In this document: piece by piece, positions 19,752 to 29,899 of the stretch
Layout of the letters: the number at the start of each line of letters is the position of its first letter
Numbering within the stretch: position 1 is the first letter of the stretch
Origin: Hydrogenophaga palleronii NBRC 102513
GTDB taxonomy: Bacteria > Pseudomonadota > Gammaproteobacteria > Burkholderiales > Burkholderiaceae_C
Assembly (NCBI RefSeq): GCF_001571225.1
Contig: NZ_BCTJ01000001.1
Coordinates: 248,001 to 312,000, forward strand
Length of the DNA stretch: 64,000 nt
Direction of reading: 5' to 3'
Translations under genes and position numbers: made by a program
Notes under the pieces: model-generated
Database searches by the model: none
Told to the model about the DNA's origin: nothing
Seen by the model: only the letters and a program-made list of their open reading frames with translations

Positions 19752-20507
19752 TCAGGGTTTTGGCGCGTCGAGCAGGTACAGCGTGCTCGCCCGCTCCAGC
19801 AGCCATTCGCTGAAGCCCACGCTGCACACCACGTCCTGCCGCAGCGGCAGGTCTCGGCCGAGATTGAATGCCATCAGCACATGGCCCTGGCCGGCATCCC
19901 GGTGCACGCGCACGAAGTCCACCCCATGGGCCATCGCCCGGTACGCGAAGCGCGCCGCGTAACCTTCGCGCGCGTCCGGGTCCCGGCACAGCAGTTGCAC
20001 ACGCGGGCCAGGCAGGGTCCAGTCCACGCGTTCATCGGGGTGCAGGTGCAACTCCAGTTGCAGGCGGCGCGGTGTCTCGGCGCGCAGGCGCAGCCCGTGC
20101 AGCACCCGGGTGTCGTGGATGTGTTCGATGCGGCGTTCCAGCAGCGGCTCAAACGGCGCGCCGCGCAGGTCTCGCGGCGCCACGTTGCGCGCGTCGAGGA
20201 GGGCCACACGCTCGCCGTAGGCGGTGCGCAGGCAGTCGGCATCGCCGCAGGCGTTGCGAACCTGGCGCAACCAGCGCCGCTGTTCGGCACGCAAACGGGC
20301 CGCCGCGGGCCGGTCGGCCTTGCGCAGCAGGGCACGGTAGAGCGTTTTGAGGCTCTCGTCGGCCCGGGCCAGGTCGGGCGTGGTGCACACCAGCCGCTCC
20401 GCGCTGCGTTCGGCCCGCGCGCAGTCGAAGCCGGGCGACTGCGCGCGGGCGGCCGTGCCACCAAGCAGCGGCGCAAGCAGGGCAAGAGCAGACAGAAGAC
20501 GTTTCAT
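19752..20507 (-). CDS. Secreted LprI-like (DUF1311) domain protein
   Basis: A 251-residue exported protein with a signal peptide (MKRLLSALALLAPLLGGTAARAQ). The mature part starts with the LprI/DUF1311 pattern: FDCARAERSAERLVCTTPDLARADESL, then LRAEQRRWLRQVRNACGDADCLRTAY, with its four cysteines in place. LprI of mycobacteria inhibits lysozyme, but the wider family is mostly uncharacterised. The C-terminal 140 residues are not recognised. It is convergent with the patatin gene (13-base gap) and divergent from trhO. Confidence 0.78.
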   Translation of the reverse strand: MKRLLSALALLAPLLGGTAARAQSPGFDCARAERSAERLVCTTPDLARADESLKTLYRALLRKADRPAAARLRAEQRRWLRQVRNACGDADCLRTAYGERVALLDARNVAPRDLRGAPFEPLLERRIEHIHDTRVLHGLRLRAETPRRLQLELHLHPDERVDWTLPGPRVQLLCRDPDAREGYAARFAYRAMAHGVDFVRVHRDAGQGHVLMAFNLGRDLPLRQDVVCSVGFSEWLLERASTLYLLDAPKP

Positions 20508-20561
20508 CGGCGCGCAAGGTAGCACAGGCCCGGCGCGGCCGAGCGCGGGATAATCCCTGCC

Positions 20562-21506
20562 ATGCAAGCCTTTCTCACCGCCGCCCTGTACCAGTTCGTG
20601 GACCTGCCCGACTTTGCCGACCTGCGCGAGCCGCTGCAGGCCTGCTGCGACGCGAACGAGGTCAAGGGCACGCTGCTGCTGGCGCGCGAAGGCATCAACG
20701 GCACCATTGCCGGGCCCGAGGCCGGCGTGCGGGCGGTGCTTGCCCATCTGCGCGCCGATCCGCGCCTGGCAAAGCTGCCGCACAAGGAATCTTGGAGCGA
20801 CCACCCGCCGTTCCACCGCATGAAGGTGCGGCTGAAGAAGGAAATCGTCACCCTGCGTGTGCCCGGCCTGGACCCGAACCAGACCGTGGGCCAGTACGTG
20901 AAGCCGCAGGACTGGAACGCCTTGCTGGCCGAGCCCGACGTGCTGGTGATCGACACCCGCAACGACTACGAGGTGGCCATCGGCACCTTCAATGGCGCGG
21001 TGAACCCGAACATCAAGACCTTCACCGAACTGCCGGCCTGGCTGGATGCGCAACCGGCCCTGCAGGGCGAGGGCAAGAAGCCCAAGGTGGCGATGTTCTG
21101 CACCGGCGGCATTCGCTGCGAAAAATCCACCGCGCTGATGAAGATGCGTGGCTTCGACGAGGTCTACCACCTCGAAGGCGGCATCCTCAAATACCTGGAA
21201 GAGGTGCCGCCCGAGCAGAGCACCTGGCAGGGCGAGTGTTTCGTGTTCGACGAGCGCGTGAGCGTGGGCCATGGCCTGGCGCAAGGTCCGCACGAGCTGT
21301 GCCGCTCCTGCCGCTGGCCGCTGGGCCCGGAAGACAAGGCCTCGCCGCTGTACGTGAAGGGTGTGAGCTGCGCGCACTGCCACGACCAGCGCAGCCCGGA
21401 AGAAAAAGCCCGCCTGGCCGAACGCCAGCGCCAGGTGGAGCTGGCCGAAGCGCGCGGCGAGGTGCACGTGGGCGCGCGCATGCCCGGGCCGGAACCGCTG
21501 GCCTGA
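20562..21506 (+). CDS. trhO: tRNA uridine(34) hydroxylase, rhodanese-related (TrhO/YceA)
   Basis: A 314-residue TrhO. It has the N-terminal acylphosphatase-like part with [13 protein letters not shown], and a rhodanese domain with [17 protein letters not shown] and the catalytic loop [10 protein letters not shown] (cysteine near residue 180). A Cys-rich C-terminal piece follows (CRSCRWPL, then CAHCHD). TrhO makes 5-hydroxyuridine at the wobble position of certain tRNAs, the precursor of cmo5U/mo5U, in an oxygen-dependent reaction. The gene stands alone between a divergent and a convergent neighbour. Confidence 0.93.
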   Translation: MQAFLTAALYQFVDLPDFADLREPLQACCDANEVKGTLLLAREGINGTIAGPEAGVRAVLAHLRADPRLAKLPHKESWSDHPPFHRMKVRLKKEIVTLRVPGLDPNQTVGQYVKPQDWNALLAEPDVLVIDTRNDYEVAIGTFNGAVNPNIKTFTELPAWLDAQPALQGEGKKPKVAMFCTGGIRCEKSTALMKMRGFDEVYHLEGGILKYLEEVPPEQSTWQGECFVFDERVSVGHGLAQGPHELCRSCRWPLGPEDKASPLYVKGVSCAHCHDQRSPEEKARLAERQRQVELAEARGEVHVGARMPGPEPLA

Positions 21507-21548
21507 ACCGCCGGCGTGAATTGAAGCCACCGCGCGGGTGGCCTCCCA

Positions 21549-22685
21549 TCACATCGATGCGTGCAGCATCGCCCGGTAGTCGTCGGCGCTGGCCAGGCGT
21601 GGGTTGGTTTTGTGGCAATGGTCGGCCAGCGCGCCTTCGATCACGCGGTCAAACAGGTCTGGCGTGACGCCCATCGCGGCCAGGCCGGAAGGCAAGCCGA
21701 GCCGGGCGCTCATGTCCTTCACCGCTTCGGGCACCTCGCTGCCGCTGGCCAGGCCCATCGCCTGGGCCATGCGCTGCAGGCGTTCGTCTTTCCGCATCGA
21801 CTCGGCCTCGGCGTTGAAGCGGATCACGGCCGGCAAAAAGACGGCGTTGAGCGTGCCGTGGTGCAGGCGCGGGTTCACGCCGCCCAGGCTGTGGCTGAGC
21901 GAGTGCACGCAGCCCAGGCCTTTCTGGAACGCCATCGCGCCCTGCATGGAGGCGCTCATCATGTTCAGGCGCGCCTCGCGGTCCTGCCCGTCTTTTGTGG
22001 CGCGTTCGATGTGCGCCCAGCCGCGCCGCAGGCCGTCCAGGCCGATGCCGTCGGCCGGCGGGTTGAAGGCCGGCGCCATGAAGGTTTCCATGCAGTGGGC
22101 AATGGCGTCCATGCCGGTCGCGGCGGTCAACATGGGCGGCAGGCCGAGCGTGAGTTCGGGGTCGAGCAGGGCGGTGCGGGGCACCAGGTACCAGCTGTGG
22201 AAGCCGAGCTTGCGCCCGTCGTCCACGATCACGATGGCACCACGCGCCACCTCGCTGCCGGTGCCGGCGGTGGTAGGCACCGCAATCAGCGGCGGCACGC
22301 GTTCGGTGATCTTCGGCGAGCCGCCTTCGATGGTTGCGTAGGTCTTGAGCGGGCCTTCGTGCGTGCAGGCAATCGCCACGCCCTTGGCGCAGTCGATGGC
22401 GCTGCCGCCGCCCAGGGCAATGAGTCCGTTGCAGCCGGCCTCGCGGTACACCGCCACCGCGGCGCGCACCGCGGCTTCGGTGGGGTTGGACGGGGTTTGG
22501 TCAAACACGGCGGGCTGCTGGCCGGGCAGGGCGGCGAGCGCCTTGTCCAGCAGGCCGGCGGCTTTCACGCCGGCGTCGGTGACGATCAAAGGGCGGCTGA
22601 TGCCGACGCGTTCGCACTCGGCCTGCAACTGGGCCAGCGCGCCGAAGTCGATGAGGATGTTGGTGACGTAGAGGATCTGGGCCAT
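21549..22685 (-). CDS. Iron-containing (group III) alcohol dehydrogenase
   Basis: A 378-residue NAD(P)-dependent alcohol dehydrogenase of the iron-activated group. Motifs are [11 protein letters not shown] (nucleotide binding), [13 protein letters not shown], and metal-binding histidines in HCMETFMAP and the HSLSHSLGG...[11 protein letters not shown] stretch. The family includes 1,3-propanediol, lactaldehyde, butanol and 4-hydroxybutyrate dehydrogenases; the sequence does not reveal the substrate. The gene reads away from the esterase at 22815. Confidence 0.88.
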   Translation of the reverse strand: MAQILYVTNILIDFGALAQLQAECERVGISRPLIVTDAGVKAAGLLDKALAALPGQQPAVFDQTPSNPTEAAVRAAVAVYREAGCNGLIALGGGSAIDCAKGVAIACTHEGPLKTYATIEGGSPKITERVPPLIAVPTTAGTGSEVARGAIVIVDDGRKLGFHSWYLVPRTALLDPELTLGLPPMLTAATGMDAIAHCMETFMAPAFNPPADGIGLDGLRRGWAHIERATKDGQDREARLNMMSASMQGAMAFQKGLGCVHSLSHSLGGVNPRLHHGTLNAVFLPAVIRFNAEAESMRKDERLQRMAQAMGLASGSEVPEAVKDMSARLGLPSGLAAMGVTPDLFDRVIEGALADHCHKTNPRLASADDYRAMLHASM

Positions 22686-22814
22686 GGGGGTGTCTCCTGG
22701 AGGGCGCCCGGGCGTCTGCGGCCCGGTGTGCGAAAACTATACGGATGGCCTGCGGCCTTGCCTATGGCGGCAGACCCGCACGGGTCGCGCAAAAGACAGC
22801 CACAATGCATTCCC

Positions 22815-23798
22815 ATGGCCCACCCCCAAGACCCCCGCAACCTGCTCACACCCGCCATGCGCGGTGTGCTGGACCGCATTGCACGCGCCGGCCATCCGCC
22901 GCTGCACGCCCTGCCGCCCGACCAGGCCAAGGCCGCCTACGAGGCCGGGGCCGGTGTGCTCGAAGTGCCCTCGCAAGCGCTGGCCCGCGTGGAAGACCTG
23001 CACATTCCGGCGCGCGATGGCGTGGCCTTGCCGGCGCGGCTGTTCGCCCCTGCGTCCGCGCAGCCGCTGCCGGTGCTGCTGTATTTTCATGGCGACGGCT
23101 TCACGGTGGGCAGCGTGGCCACGCATGCGCCGCTGTGCCGCCAGCTCGCGCACCTGGCGCAGTGCGCCGTGCTGTCGGTGGACTACCGGCTGGCGCCAGC
23201 GGCGCAGTTTCCAACCGCCGTGCACGACGCCTGGGACAGCCTGGACTGGCTGCGTGCGCAGGCCAGCACGCTCGGCCTGGACGCCTCGCGCATCGCACTC
23301 GGCGGCGACAGCGCGGGCGGCACGCTGGCGGCGGTGACCGCCATTGCCGCGCGTGACGCGAACTGGCCGATTGCGCTGCAATGCCTGTTCTACCCCGGCT
23401 GCGCGGGCCACCAGGACACCGCCAGCCACCAGACCTTCGCCGAAGGTTTTCTGCTGGAAGAAGCGGACGTCACCTACTTCTTCGGCCACTACCTGCGCAG
23501 CGCCGCCGACCGCGACGACTGGCGTTTTGCGCCGCTCGATGGCGTGGATGAAAGCGGCCACGTGCGCGAACTCGACGACGTGGCACCGGCCTGGATCGGC
23601 CTGGCCGAATGCGATCCGCTCATCGACGAGGGCGTGATGTACGCCGACCGCCTGCGCCATGCCGGTGTGCCGGTAGACCTGGAGATCTACGCCGGCATGG
23701 TGCACGGCTTCATCAACTTCGGTCGCGCCATTCCCGAAGCGCGCACCGCCCACCAACACGCCGCACTCGCGCTGCGCAACGCTTTTGGAGCGTCCTGA
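22815..23798 (+). CDS. Alpha/beta hydrolase, hormone-sensitive lipase (HSL) family
   Basis: A 327-residue carboxylesterase of the HSL/family IV type. The oxyanion motif is HGDGF (the usual form is HGGGF), the nucleophile elbow is GGDSAGG (serine near residue 164), the acid lies in AECDPLIDEG and the histidine in GMVHGF. It probably hydrolyses short acyl esters in the cytoplasm. It ends one base before the next start codon, so the esterase and the thioesterase-acetyltransferase fusion are coupled. Confidence 0.88.
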   Translation: MAHPQDPRNLLTPAMRGVLDRIARAGHPPLHALPPDQAKAAYEAGAGVLEVPSQALARVEDLHIPARDGVALPARLFAPASAQPLPVLLYFHGDGFTVGSVATHAPLCRQLAHLAQCAVLSVDYRLAPAAQFPTAVHDAWDSLDWLRAQASTLGLDASRIALGGDSAGGTLAAVTAIAARDANWPIALQCLFYPGCAGHQDTASHQTFAEGFLLEEADVTYFFGHYLRSAADRDDWRFAPLDGVDESGHVRELDDVAPAWIGLAECDPLIDEGVMYADRLRHAGVPVDLEIYAGMVHGFINFGRAIPEARTAHQHAALALRNAFGAS

Positions 23799-23799
23799 G

Positions 23800-24663
23800 A
23801 TGAGCTTGACCCGGTCCGACTTCCGCTTCTTCCATCGCATGCGGGTGCGCTGGGCCGAGGTGGACATGCAGAAAATCGTGTTCAACGCCCATTACCTGAT
23901 GTACTTCGACACCGCCATCAGCGACTACTGGCGCGCCCTGGCCCTGCCGTACCAGGAAAGCATGGAGCAGCTCGACGGCGACCTGTACGTGGTGAAGGCC
24001 ACGGTGGAGTTCCTCGCCTCGGCGCGCATGGACGACCAGATCGAGGTCGCCATGAAGTGCAGCCGCATCGGCACCTCGTCGCTCACGTTCACCGGTGCCA
24101 TCTTCCGGGGCGAGGAGCACCTCATCAGCGGTGAGCTGATCTACGTGTTTGCCGACCCGGCAACACAGAAATCGCGCCCGGTGCCGCCGCTGCTGCGCGA
24201 AACCCTCAACGGCTTCGAGGCCGGCGAACCCAGCACCCACGTGCGGGTTGGGCCGTGGAGCGAACTCGGCCCGGATGCCCAGCGCCTGCGCACCGCCGTG
24301 TTCGTGGAAGAGCAGCGCATTCCGAAAGAGCTGGAATGGGACGAGGCCGACCAGCACGCGCTGCATGCCGTGGCCTACAACCGCCTGGGCCGGCCGGTCG
24401 CCACAGGGCGGCTGCTGCCGCACGAACCCGGCGTGGCGCGCATCGGCCGCATGGCGGTGGAGCGTTCGCTGCGCGGCACCCGCCTGGGCCGCGACGTGCT
24501 GCACGCGTTGATGGGCGCGGCACGCGAACGTGGTGACAACCAGTTGATGCTGCACGCCCAGCAAAGCGCCAAACCCTTTTACGCCCGCATGGGATACACA
24601 CCACGCGGTGAGGCGTTTGAAGAGGCCGGCATCCCGCACCAGGAGATGGTGATCCGGCTCTGA
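23800..24663 (+). CDS. Fusion: YbgC/FadM-type acyl-CoA thioesterase + GNAT acetyltransferase
   Basis: A 287-residue two-domain protein. Residues about 5-140 are a hotdog-fold thioesterase (RVRWAEVDMQKIVFNAHY, the YbgC/4-hydroxybenzoyl-CoA family pattern with the catalytic aspartate). Residues about 150-287 are a GNAT N-acetyltransferase (LRTAVFVEEQRIPKELEWDE, GRMAVERSLRGTRLGRDVL as acetyl-CoA loop, KPFYARMGYTPRG). One domain hydrolyses acyl-CoA; the other uses an acyl-CoA donor. The frame is continuous across the join. It starts one base after the esterase stop (TGAGATG), so it is coupled to it. Confidence 0.85.
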   Translation: MSLTRSDFRFFHRMRVRWAEVDMQKIVFNAHYLMYFDTAISDYWRALALPYQESMEQLDGDLYVVKATVEFLASARMDDQIEVAMKCSRIGTSSLTFTGAIFRGEEHLISGELIYVFADPATQKSRPVPPLLRETLNGFEAGEPSTHVRVGPWSELGPDAQRLRTAVFVEEQRIPKELEWDEADQHALHAVAYNRLGRPVATGRLLPHEPGVARIGRMAVERSLRGTRLGRDVLHALMGAARERGDNQLMLHAQQSAKPFYARMGYTPRGEAFEEAGIPHQEMVIRL

Positions 24664-24676
24664 GCCGGAGCGCGTC

Positions 24677-25525
24677 TTACCAGCGCAGGGATTCGTGCCG
24701 CGCCGCGGCGCCGGCCAGCGCCACACCGGCGTCGTTCGCGCTGTGGGTCCATTCGTCCATCTCGACCTGCCAGCCCGCACCGCCTTCTGCGGGCCGTGTG
24801 CGCACCAGCAGGCTGCTGCGCGTGCCGTAGCCGCGGCCGGGCATGTGCACGAAGGGGCTGGAGAGTGCGCGCTCCAGATCGTCGGGCACTCCGGTGTGCG
24901 GCAGTTCGGCATCGGGCGCGGCGCTGCGGTCGGCCAGGCTGCGGGTCAGCGGCTGCTGCCAGGCCTGGTCTGCCGCGTCCAGCCGGCGCAGGCTGTCGTG
25001 CAGGGCCTGCTTGAGGCGTTGCGTCTTGGGCCAGGGCGTGTCGAGGCTGGCGTTGGACAGGCCGTAGACGCCAGGTGCCAGCGTCTGGCGGTGCAGCATG
25101 GGCATCTCTGCCGCGCCGTGCGCCGTGTCGGGCTGGCGGTTGCTCAGCCAGGTCCACTGGCGCCGGTGGAAGTCGCCCACCACCAGGTTGAAGCCGCTGT
25201 AGGCCGCCGGGTCCAGGCCCTCGGCCAGTTGGTCCACGTCGCCGTCACCCTGCAACCAGCGTGTGACCAGTTCGCCGCGGCTGCGTGGGCCGGAGCCCAG
25301 CGGCAGTTGCCGCACGTTGGTGAGCATGGCCACGCGGCCTTGAGCGTTCAGGCCCAGCCAGGTGCCGCCTTCGCGCAGGTCGCGCCCGCCCAGCACCTCG
25401 CCGCCGTCGGGCAAGGCCCAGCGGTGCAGGGCGGCGGTGGGGCGCTCAAAGGACTCGTCGCGGTTGGCGGCGATGAGCAGCGGGCAGGCCGGGTCGGCGT
25501 GCAGGGCGAAGGCGATCAGGCACAT
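24677..25525 (-). CDS. NRDE family protein (TANGO2-like)
   Basis: A 282-residue NRDE protein. The N-terminus MCLIAFALHADPACPLLIAANRDES puts the possible Ntn-hydrolase cysteine at position 2 and shows the name-giving NRDE motif near residue 22; GGTWLGLNAQGRVAMLTNVR follows. Relatives include TANGO2, linked to haem or lipid handling, but no enzymatic activity is established. The start is chosen from this conserved MC. It lies 22 bases downstream of ygfZ on the same strand and is probably cotranscribed. Confidence 0.86.
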   Translation of the reverse strand: MCLIAFALHADPACPLLIAANRDESFERPTAALHRWALPDGGEVLGGRDLREGGTWLGLNAQGRVAMLTNVRQLPLGSGPRSRGELVTRWLQGDGDVDQLAEGLDPAAYSGFNLVVGDFHRRQWTWLSNRQPDTAHGAAEMPMLHRQTLAPGVYGLSNASLDTPWPKTQRLKQALHDSLRRLDAADQAWQQPLTRSLADRSAAPDAELPHTGVPDDLERALSSPFVHMPGRGYGTRSSLLVRTRPAEGGAGWQVEMDEWTHSANDAGVALAGAAARHESLRW

Positions 25526-25547
25526 GGCGCGGGCTGGGGGTCGGCGA

Positions 25548-26492
25548 TCAGATGTCGTCGAGCAGGGGGTAGGGCAGGGGCAGCAATTGCAGTGCCGCGC
25601 CCGTGGCGCTGCCCGCATGCAGGCCGCCTTCTGCGGCCGCGCTGATCTGCAGCGAGACGATGGCGTCGAAGCCACCGGCCGGGTGGGCGGCGGCCTGCAC
25701 CACGGTACCGCAGGGCTGTTCGGCATCGGCTTGCTGGAACACCTCTTCGCCAGCGTTCAGCGGCGTGTCCGCGTGCACGATGTAAGCGCGGCGCTTCAGC
25801 GTGCCGCGGAACTGGCTGCGCGCCACCACCTCCTGGCCGGGGTAGCAGCCCTTCTTGAAGTTCACGCCGCCGATCGACTCGTAGTTCAGCATCTGCGGCA
25901 CGAAGGCGTCGAACACCGGCTGGCTCAGCGTGGCCACACCACTGCGCACTTCCAGCCACTGCCACAGGGGCTCGGCCAGCGCATCACCCGCCGGCGCAGG
26001 CTGGCCGGCCGGGGCCACCCACAGCGCACGCGCCAGGCCTTCGGCCGGGTACAGGCGCACCACACTGGCCTCGCCGTCGCGCCACTGGCTCCAGGCCGGG
26101 GTCGGCAGGGACGGCGGCACGGTGCTGCCAACCAGGCCGTACACCGCATACGCCTCACTGGCGTCGCTGAGCCGGGCCTTGGCGCGCAGCACGAACATCG
26201 ACAGGCGCTTGAGCGTGCTGGCCAGCAGGTCGCGGTTGCAGACCAGCAGGATCTCTTCATGGCTGCGCTTGAAGCCCACGAAGCTGGCCTGCATGCGGCC
26301 CTTGGCCGAGCAGAAGGCGGCCAGGCGGGCTTCGGACAGGCCGAGCAGGGCGAAGTCCTGCGTCAACTGGCCTTGCAGGAACTTGGCCGCGTCTTCACCC
26401 TCGACGCGGATCACGCCCAGGTGCGACAAGGGGGCCGCGCCATGCGTGGCCAAACCGTGGGGGGTACTGCTGGGAATGGTCGAGGTGCTCAT
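25548..26492 (-). CDS. ygfZ: Folate-dependent Fe-S protein YgfZ (CAF17 family)
   Basis: A 314-residue YgfZ/CAF17 protein that uses tetrahydrofolate and helps maintain or insert iron-sulphur clusters. The diagnostic KGCYPGQEVVAR motif (cysteine near residue 212) is intact, and the N-terminal part has LGVIRVEGEDAAKFLQGQLTQD as in the glycine-cleavage T-protein fold. The start ATG gives MSTSTIPSSTPHG; the open frame extends further but is low-complexity. It is divergent from mltG, the usual arrangement in Burkholderiales. Confidence 0.92.
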   Translation of the reverse strand: MSTSTIPSSTPHGLATHGAAPLSHLGVIRVEGEDAAKFLQGQLTQDFALLGLSEARLAAFCSAKGRMQASFVGFKRSHEEILLVCNRDLLASTLKRLSMFVLRAKARLSDASEAYAVYGLVGSTVPPSLPTPAWSQWRDGEASVVRLYPAEGLARALWVAPAGQPAPAGDALAEPLWQWLEVRSGVATLSQPVFDAFVPQMLNYESIGGVNFKKGCYPGQEVVARSQFRGTLKRRAYIVHADTPLNAGEEVFQQADAEQPCGTVVQAAAHPAGGFDAIVSLQISAAAEGGLHAGSATGAALQLLPLPYPLLDDI

Positions 26493-26563
26493 GGCGTCGA
26501 TTATCATGGCCGGCCCGTTTGCCCGCCTTCCCGGCGCGCCTTGTCCCTGCCGAAAACAAGCCT

Positions 26564-27574
26564 GTGATCCGTCTTCTGAAACTGCTGGTGATCGTGCCCC
26601 TGCTGCTCGCCATCCTGGCTGCCGCGGGTGGCCTCTGGTGGCTGCAGCGCCCCCTGCCACTGGCCGCCGGCGCGACCGAGCAGAACCCGCTGCTGGTCAC
26701 CATCGCGCCCGGCTCGTCCGCGCAGTCGGTGGCCGACACGCTGGAGAACGGTGGCGTCAACACCCCGTCGCTGCTGCTGTACGCCTGGTTCCGTTTTTCC
26801 GGCCAGGCGCGCGACATCAAGGCCGGCACCTACGAGTTTGCGCCCGGCACCACGCCACGCACGCTGCTGTCCAAGCTGGTGCGGGGCGAACAGGCCCTGC
26901 GCAGCGTGATCTTTGTCGAAGGCTGGAACGTGCGCCAGGTGCTGCAGGCGGTGCGCAGCTCGCCCGACCTCACGCAAGACCTTGAAGGCCTGAGCAACGC
27001 CGAGATCATGGCGCTGATCGGTTACCCCGGCCGCCACCCCGAGGGGCGGTTCTTCCCCGACACCTACCGCGTCGTCACGCGCGCGCCGGCCTCCAGCGTG
27101 CTGCGCCAGGCTGCGCAGGCGATGGACACGCGGCTGGCCCAGGTCTGGGCGCAGCGCGACCCGTCGACACCGCTGCGCACGCCCGAAGAGGCGCTGATCC
27201 TGGCCAGCATCATCGAAAAGGAAACCGGCCTGGAAAGCGACCGCCGACGCGTGGCCGGGGTGTTCTCCAACCGCCTGCGCATCGGCATGCGGCTGCAGAC
27301 CGATCCGTCGGTCATCTATGGCCTGGGCGAACGGTACGACGGCAGCCTGCGCCGCATCCACCTCGACACCGACACGCCCTACAACAGCTACACGCGTGCC
27401 GGCCTGCCACCCACGCCCATCGCCATGCCCGGCATGGCCTCGCTGCTGGCGGCGGTGCGGCCGCAGGAAACCAACGCGATCTACTTCGTCTCGCGCGGCG
27501 ACGGCTCCAGCCAGTTCAGCGCCACGCTCGAAGAGCACAATGCGGCGGTGCGGCGCTACATCCTGCGCCGCTGA
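26564..27574 (+). CDS. mltG: Endolytic murein transglycosylase MltG
   Basis: A 336-residue inner-membrane lytic transglycosylase that cuts nascent peptidoglycan strands. It has one N-terminal membrane helix ([20 protein letters not shown]), a LysM-like region and the catalytic YceG domain with the glutamate in ASIIEKETG (E218). The start is most likely the GTG giving VIRLLKLL; an in-frame TTG at 26519 is possible but adds an untypical Pro-rich stretch. It begins the order mltG-tmk-holB-pilZ-tatD. Confidence 0.92.
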   Translation: MIRLLKLLVIVPLLLAILAAAGGLWWLQRPLPLAAGATEQNPLLVTIAPGSSAQSVADTLENGGVNTPSLLLYAWFRFSGQARDIKAGTYEFAPGTTPRTLLSKLVRGEQALRSVIFVEGWNVRQVLQAVRSSPDLTQDLEGLSNAEIMALIGYPGRHPEGRFFPDTYRVVTRAPASSVLRQAAQAMDTRLAQVWAQRDPSTPLRTPEEALILASIIEKETGLESDRRRVAGVFSNRLRIGMRLQTDPSVIYGLGERYDGSLRRIHLDTDTPYNSYTRAGLPPTPIAMPGMASLLAAVRPQETNAIYFVSRGDGSSQFSATLEEHNAAVRRYILRR

Positions 27575-27583
27575 CGCCTCCCG

Positions 27584-27605
27584 TTTCTTTTTTTCTTTTT
27601 TCTTC
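27584..27605 (+). other. T-rich polypyrimidine tract before tmk
   Basis: Twenty-two consecutive pyrimidines, mostly T, sit between the mltG stop and the tmk start (27618). There is no stem upstream to make it a terminator. Such a U-rich leader could bind ribosomal protein S1 or RNase E. Confidence 0.4.
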
Positions 27606-27617
27606 ACCCGAGAGCAC

Positions 27618-28277
27618 ATGTCCGCCGCCGGCCTCTTCATCAGCTTCGAAGGCATCGACGGCGCGGGCAAATCCACCCACGTCGCCGCACTGGCCGACGC
27701 GTTTCGCGCCGCCGGCCGCCAGGTCACGCTCAGCCGCGAACCGGGTGGCACACCGCTGGCCGAGAAGCTGCGCGAGCTGGTGCTGAACGACGCCATGGAC
27801 CCGCTGAGCGAAGCCCTGCTGATGTTCGCAGCGCGCCGCGACCACCTGCAGCAGGTGATCGAGCCGGCGCTGGCGCGTGGCGACGTGGTGCTGTGCGACC
27901 GCTTCACCGACGCCACCTTCGCCTACCAGGGCGGCGGCCGCGGCTTCGACATGGCGGTGCTGCAGCAGCTGGAGCGCTGGGTGCAGGCCATACCCGGCAG
28001 CGAACAGTTGCGCCAGCCCGACCTCACGGTCTGGTTCGATCTGCCACCCGCGGTCGCGGCCCAACGCCTGGCCGCCGCACGCGTGCCGGACCGCTTCGAG
28101 TCCCAGCCGCAGGTGTTTTTTGAACGCGTGGCCGCCGGTTACGCGCAGCGTTTGCAGGGCGAGCCGGGCCGCTTTGCCCGCATCGCCTCCGACCAGTCGA
28201 AAGAAGCGGTGTGGCAGCAGGTGCGGCAGGCCTTCGAGCAACGTGGCTGGCTCGCGCCCACCGGAGGCGCGGCATGA
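27618..28277 (+). CDS. tmk: Thymidylate kinase
   Basis: A 219-residue dTMP kinase making dTDP for DNA synthesis. The P-loop [11 protein letters not shown] is at residues about 8-18, followed by the substrate loop [17 protein letters not shown], the [16 protein letters not shown] signature (DR-Y and lid) and VPDRFE. Length is as expected. The stop overlaps the holB start in an ATGA, showing translational coupling. Confidence 0.95.
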   Translation: MSAAGLFISFEGIDGAGKSTHVAALADAFRAAGRQVTLSREPGGTPLAEKLRELVLNDAMDPLSEALLMFAARRDHLQQVIEPALARGDVVLCDRFTDATFAYQGGGRGFDMAVLQQLERWVQAIPGSEQLRQPDLTVWFDLPPAVAAQRLAAARVPDRFESQPQVFFERVAAGYAQRLQGEPGRFARIASDQSKEAVWQQVRQAFEQRGWLAPTGGAA

Positions 28278-29305
28278 ACCCGCCGCTCGCACCCTGGCTG
28301 CAACAGCAGCTGCGCAGCCTGCTCGCGCAACGTGGCCATGCCTTGCTGCTCTCCGGCCCGAGCGGCCTGGGCCAGTACGACCTGGCGCTGGCGCTGGCGC
28401 GCAGCTGGCTGTGTGAACAACCCGGCCCCGACGGCGCCTGTGGTGCCTGCGGCAGTTGCCACGCCATCGACGTGCGCACCCATGCCGACCTCTGCGTGCT
28501 GATGCCCGAAACGCTCAGCCTGGAGCTGGGCTGGCCGCTGGACGAGGGCGCGCAGAAAGAAATCGACGACAAGAAACGCAAGGCCAGCAAGCTGATCCGG
28601 GTCGAGGCAGCACGCGATGCGGTGAGCTTCACCCAGTTCACCCGGTCGCGCGGACGCACCAAGGTGATCCTGGTCTACCCGGCCGAGCGCATGAACATCG
28701 AGTCGGCCAACACCTTGTTGAAGACCCTGGAAGAGCCCAACGGCGAAGTGCTTTTCGTGCTCGCCACCGAGGCCGCACACCAACTGCTGCCCACCATCCG
28801 CAGCCGTTGCCAAAGCCACGCCATGGTGTGGCCCGGCGAAGCCGAAGCGCTCGACTGGCTGTTGCAGCAAGCCACCGAAGCCAGCAAGCCGGTGGCGCGT
28901 GAACAAGCCGCGGTCTGGCTCCAGGCCGCAGGTGGCCGGCCTGAAGATGCCATGGCGTGGGCCGCGACCGGCCTGCAAGGCACCACCTGGGCGCAGCTGC
29001 CACAGGCGCTGGCGCGCGGTGACTGGGGCACCCTGGCCGGCTGGCCGCCGGCACAACAGTTGGCGGTGCTGCAGAAGCTGTGCCACGACCTGATGGCGCT
29101 GGCCTCTGGCGCACCTGCGCGTTTTTTCCCCACCGAACAGCTGCCGCCCGCACCGCGCTGGACCGCGCTGGCGCAGTGGTCGCGCGAACTCATGGGCGCG
29201 GCACGTTCGGTCGAACACCCCTACAACGCCGGCCTGATGCAGGAGGCCTGGGCGGCGCGCACGCGCCAGGTGCTGGCCAGCCGACCCAGCGCACGCAGTG
29301 CCTGA
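28274..29305 (+). CDS. holB: DNA polymerase III subunit delta'
   Basis: A 343-residue clamp-loader subunit. It has the AAA+ core with [15 protein letters not shown] in place of a true Walker A (no lysine, as is usual for delta' proteins that do not hydrolyse ATP), the zinc module CGACGSC near residue 56, and the sensor region [15 protein letters not shown], then TIRSRC. It helps open the beta clamp during replication. The ATGA overlap with tmk sets the start. Confidence 0.93.
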   Translation: MNPPLAPWLQQQLRSLLAQRGHALLLSGPSGLGQYDLALALARSWLCEQPGPDGACGACGSCHAIDVRTHADLCVLMPETLSLELGWPLDEGAQKEIDDKKRKASKLIRVEAARDAVSFTQFTRSRGRTKVILVYPAERMNIESANTLLKTLEEPNGEVLFVLATEAAHQLLPTIRSRCQSHAMVWPGEAEALDWLLQQATEASKPVAREQAAVWLQAAGGRPEDAMAWAATGLQGTTWAQLPQALARGDWGTLAGWPPAQQLAVLQKLCHDLMALASGAPARFFPTEQLPPAPRWTALAQWSRELMGAARSVEHPYNAGLMQEAWAARTRQVLASRPSARSA

Positions 29306-29446
29306 CACGGCGGCACGGGCCGGGTGTCTCTGGCCACAAATGCCGGGTGAAACGCCGATATGTCACGGAAAGCCGCTGCGCCTCCGGGTTCCCCCGCCCC
29401 CATTCCCTTGCCAGCAGCACGGCCATTGCCGCTAAACTCGCGATTC

Positions 29447-29818
29447 ATGAGCACCAATCCCTCTGCATCGGCCGCGGCAGCGCGCCCGAGCGTGATCCAG
29501 CTCTCCATCAAGGAGAAAGCTGCGCTGTATGCGGCGTACATCCCCTTGTTTGCCGACGGCGGCATCTTCATTCCCTCATCGCGCGAGTACCGCCTGGGCG
29601 ACGACGTGTACGTGCTGCTCAGCCTGCCGGATGACCCGCAGCGTTACCCGGTGGCGGGCAAGGTGGCCTGGGTCACGCCACCCAAGGCGCAGGGTGCACG
29701 CACGCAAGGCGTGGGCATCCGCTTCCCGTCCGACGAGAAGTCGCGCCAGCTCAAGCTCAAGATCGAAGAGATCCTGGGCGCCAACCTCGGCTCGGACCGC
29801 GCCACGCAGACGCTCTGA
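29447..29818 (+). CDS. PilZ domain protein
   Basis: A 123-residue protein with a short N-terminal tail and one PilZ domain (VIQLSIKEKAALYAAYIPLFADGGIFIPS, then LGDDVYVLLSLPDDPQRYPVAGKVAWV and GVGIRF). The RxxxR/DxSxxG cyclic-di-GMP motif is not obvious, so it is a PilZ (PA2960)-like type that may not bind the nucleotide and instead serves type IV pilus assembly. Its place between holB and tatD is the same in other proteobacteria. Confidence 0.88.
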   Translation: MSTNPSASAAAARPSVIQLSIKEKAALYAAYIPLFADGGIFIPSSREYRLGDDVYVLLSLPDDPQRYPVAGKVAWVTPPKAQGARTQGVGIRFPSDEKSRQLKLKIEEILGANLGSDRATQTL

Positions 29819-29899
29819 AGCCTTCAATCGACCGAAGCCGATGCGGCGCACAATGCGGTGCCCATCGGCTTTTTCACGCCGCCATACTTTTCGCTGCCC

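Noticed and set aside
27746..27760. TGGCACACCGCTGGC, a sigma-54-like match
   Set aside because: It lies inside tmk, within conserved codons, with a weak -12 element.
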